From NCBI GenBank assembly GCA_018609965.1, contig JAHENP010000119.1, positions 1 through 13,583 on the forward strand: DNA of 13,583 nucleotides, given 5' to 3'. Positions 13,001 through 13,583 of the stretch are shown here, piece after piece. The number at the start of each line of letters is the position of its first letter. Position 1 is the first letter of the stretch. Both the position numbers and the translations under genes were made by a program. The notes beneath the pieces were generated by a model. The model was not told where the DNA came from, searched no databases, and saw only the letters and a list, made by a program, of their open reading frames with translations. The DNA comes from Haloferacaceae archaeon (GTDB lineage Archaea; Halobacteriota; Halobacteria; Halobacteriales; Haloferacaceae).

Positions 13001-13008
13001 ATATATCT
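13001..13008 (-). promoter_or_regulatory. TATA box of the TRAM gene
   Basis: AGATATAT on the minus strand is centred about 44 bp upstream of the GTG. It predicts transcription starting near 12978 and a leader of about 15-20 nt that would just include the Shine-Dalgarno. Confidence 0.6.
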
Positions 13009-13031
13009 ACCGCCGACCTTTTTCACTCCTC

Positions 13032-13058
13032 GGGTGGGCGTGCTCCGCGCGCCCACCC
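13032..13058. repeat. Hairpin A: 12-bp stem, 3-nt loop
   Basis: GGGTGGGCGTGC pairs with GCGCGCCCACCC around a TCC loop (one T-G wobble). It is flanked by T6 on the left (within ACCTTTTTTC, 13018-13023) and A6 on the right (GGAAAAAACG, 13063-13068). The two runs are themselves complementary, so the whole could form a longer cruciform. Confidence 0.85.
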
Positions 13059-13078
13059 AAGGAAAAAACGTCGATGCT

Positions 13079-13101
13079 GCCAGATCCCGCCGGGATCTGG
13101 C
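13079..13101. repeat. Hairpin B: 10-bp perfect stem, 3-nt loop
   Basis: GCCAGATCCC and GGGATCTGGC are exact reverse complements around GCC. The hairpin is 5 bp from hairpin C and has the same stem length and loop size. Confidence 0.9.
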
Positions 13102-13106
13102 TGCTA

Positions 13107-13129
13107 ACCGGATCGCGGCGCGATCCGGT
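13107..13129. repeat. Hairpin C: 10-bp perfect stem, 3-nt loop
   Basis: ACCGGATCGC and GCGATCCGGT are exact reverse complements around GGC. Both B and C carry GGATC/GATCC in the stem. Confidence 0.9.
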
Positions 13130-13133
13130 GATG

Positions 13134-13169
13134 AAAAACTGCGAGGCTCGACCGAACGGGAGAGCCTCG
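13134..13169 (-). terminator. Hairpin D followed by T5 on the minus strand
   Basis: CGAGGCTC (13142-13149) pairs with GAGCCTCG (13162-13169) across a 12-nt loop. On the minus strand the stem is followed three bases later by TTTTT (13138-13134). This resembles a terminator for the minus-strand gene whose stop is at 13513, though it lies more than 300 bp downstream. Confidence 0.45.
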
Positions 13170-13192
13170 ACGCGAACGGGGAGGAACGACCC

Positions 13193-13223
13193 GCGAGCGG
13201 GCGCTCGCTCGGGCCTTCGGCCC
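13193..13223. repeat. Hairpins E and F
   Basis: GCGAGC (13193-13198) pairs with GCTCGC (13203-13208) around a 4-nt loop. Two bases later GGGCC (13211-13215) pairs with GGCCC (13219-13223) around TTC. The stems are shorter than A to C but GC-only or nearly so. Confidence 0.7.
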
Positions 13224-13259
13224 TCCCTCGCGTCTGAACGCTGGTGCCGTTTCGCGCCG

Positions 13260-13343
13260 CCTCCGCATCGCTTTCGCTCCACCTCCGCACCGCACGGCAC
13301 CGCTTCCGCACCGCTTTCGCTCTGCCTCCGCACCGCACGGTAC
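13260..13343. repeat. 43-bp tandem direct repeat, two copies
   Basis: The 41 bases at 13260-13300 and at 13303-13343 match at 36 positions, with a 43-bp period. Each copy contains CGCTTTCGCTC followed by CCTCCGCACCGCACGG. The bottom strand carries GCGAAAGC, a sequence known to form a very stable minihairpin. Confidence 0.85.
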
Positions 13344-13512
13344 CGCGAACTACTCTGTTCGTCCGGACTGTGTCGCGTCTTAGGTCGATCTGTCGGAGGG
13401 TGGAGCCAGTGTTCTCGTTGTGTCGTTCCACACCGCGGTCTCGCGCGCCGACTGCGTCTGTCGGTGTCGGGGTTGGACGCCGTGGTCGGTGGATGGGACG
13501 GGTTTGTCTGAC

Positions 13513-13583
13513 TCAGTCGGTCGACGGGACGGGGACAGAGTCGGCGACGCTGTCGAGCACGTCGCTCGCGTCGGTCCCGCCGA
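13513..13583 (-). CDS. C-terminal end of an unidentified protein (runs off the window)
   Basis: The minus strand reads GGTDASDVLDSVADSVPVPS, then TD and a TGA stop at 13515-13513. The acidic, Val/Ala/Ser-rich composition and G/C-rich third positions look like the end of a haloarchaeal protein. With only about 22 codons visible, neither family nor function can be assigned, and a chance open frame is not excluded. If real, it lies upstream of, and on the same strand as, the TRAM gene, separated by the hairpin and repeat region. Confidence 0.4.
   Translation of the reverse strand, partial: GGTDASDVLDSVADSVPVPSTD

Larger units (their letters stand above)
13010..13512. other. Gene-free region of hairpins, T-tracts and tandem repeat
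   Basis: About 500 bp separate the TRAM promoter from the next stop codon on the same strand. Open frames cross it on both strands, but their translations are rich in R and S (for example RRWSESDAEAARNG), unlike the acidic proteins around them. The left 210 bp hold at least six stem-loops with T/A runs between them. The middle holds a 43-bp tandem repeat. In 13345-13512 I see nothing interpretable. Confidence 0.7.

Noticed and set aside
11174..13237. Very long plus-strand open frame (687 codons) across the flavoprotein, methyltransferase and TRAM genes
   Set aside because: Its translation is Arg/Ser-rich without domains, and it overlaps three well-supported genes in other frames; open frames of this length arise from GC-rich codon bias.
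12961..13431. N-terminal extension of the TRAM protein up to position 13431
   Set aside because: The added sequence is Arg-rich, encoded by hairpin and repeat DNA, and includes the TATA box; the Shine-Dalgarno fixes the start at 12960.
1..13583. tRNA or rRNA genes
   Set aside because: No cloverleaf with a GGTTCGA-type T-arm and paired acceptor stem, and no rRNA core sequence, was seen by eye; a tRNAscan run would be decisive.

Overview
The window reads as chromosomal DNA of a halophilic archaeon (class Halobacteria). The DNA is GC-rich, the proteins are acidic and lysine-poor, GTG starts are common, and most genes have an A/T-rich box about 25-30 bp upstream of the start codon with no Shine-Dalgarno, which is the leaderless arrangement usual in this group. 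Family content agrees: a Cys-type Thi4 thiazole synthase, a TRAM-domain protein, an F420/PPOX-type flavoprotein, and several small haloarchaeal families (DUF5684-, DUF5806-, DUF1405- and DUF456-like). Family names come from memory of sequence patterns; no search was run.

Layout, left to right. Positions 1-857: the 5' end of a SAM methyltransferase (minus) divergent from a GNAT acetyltransferase. Positions 866-2061: two minus-strand, less GC-rich accessory genes, a winged-helix protein and a two-helix membrane protein whose frame is cut by an amber codon and then stays open for 70 more protein-like codons. Positions 2116-3147: a glutathionyl-hydroquinone-reductase-like protein. Positions 3201-3954: a decayed second copy of the thi4 promoter and first codons, a small membrane protein gene, then the intact thi4 (3955-4887). 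Positions 4962-7083: DUF5684-like, DUF5806-like and DUF1405-like proteins. Positions 7196-9660: a two-winged-helix ArsR-type regulator carrying an internal 27-bp repeat, a DUF456-like membrane protein, and an amidohydrolase-fold protein that appears to lack its metal ligands. Positions 9697-11061: a family 2 glycosyltransferase and a small winged-helix regulator with a candidate autoregulatory operator. Positions 11265-12560: a PPOX flavoprotein ending in a 20-bp tandem repeat, and a SAM methyltransferase. Positions 12568-12960: a TRAM-domain protein, the one gene here with a clear leader and Shine-Dalgarno. Positions 13010-13512: about 500 bp without a credible gene, holding a cluster of strong hairpins, T-tracts and a 43-bp tandem repeat. 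The last 71 bases look like the 3' end of another minus-strand gene.

Most genes are single transcription units in divergent or convergent pairs with tight 3' spacing (7-75 bp), so no large operon is evident and the genes do not form an obvious single pathway. The parts most worth a second look are the hairpin/T-tract cluster, the thi4 relic and intervening gene, the amber-interrupted membrane protein, the three tandem repeats, and the ligand-less amidohydrolase. I do not see a convincing new multi-gene system such as a defence island.
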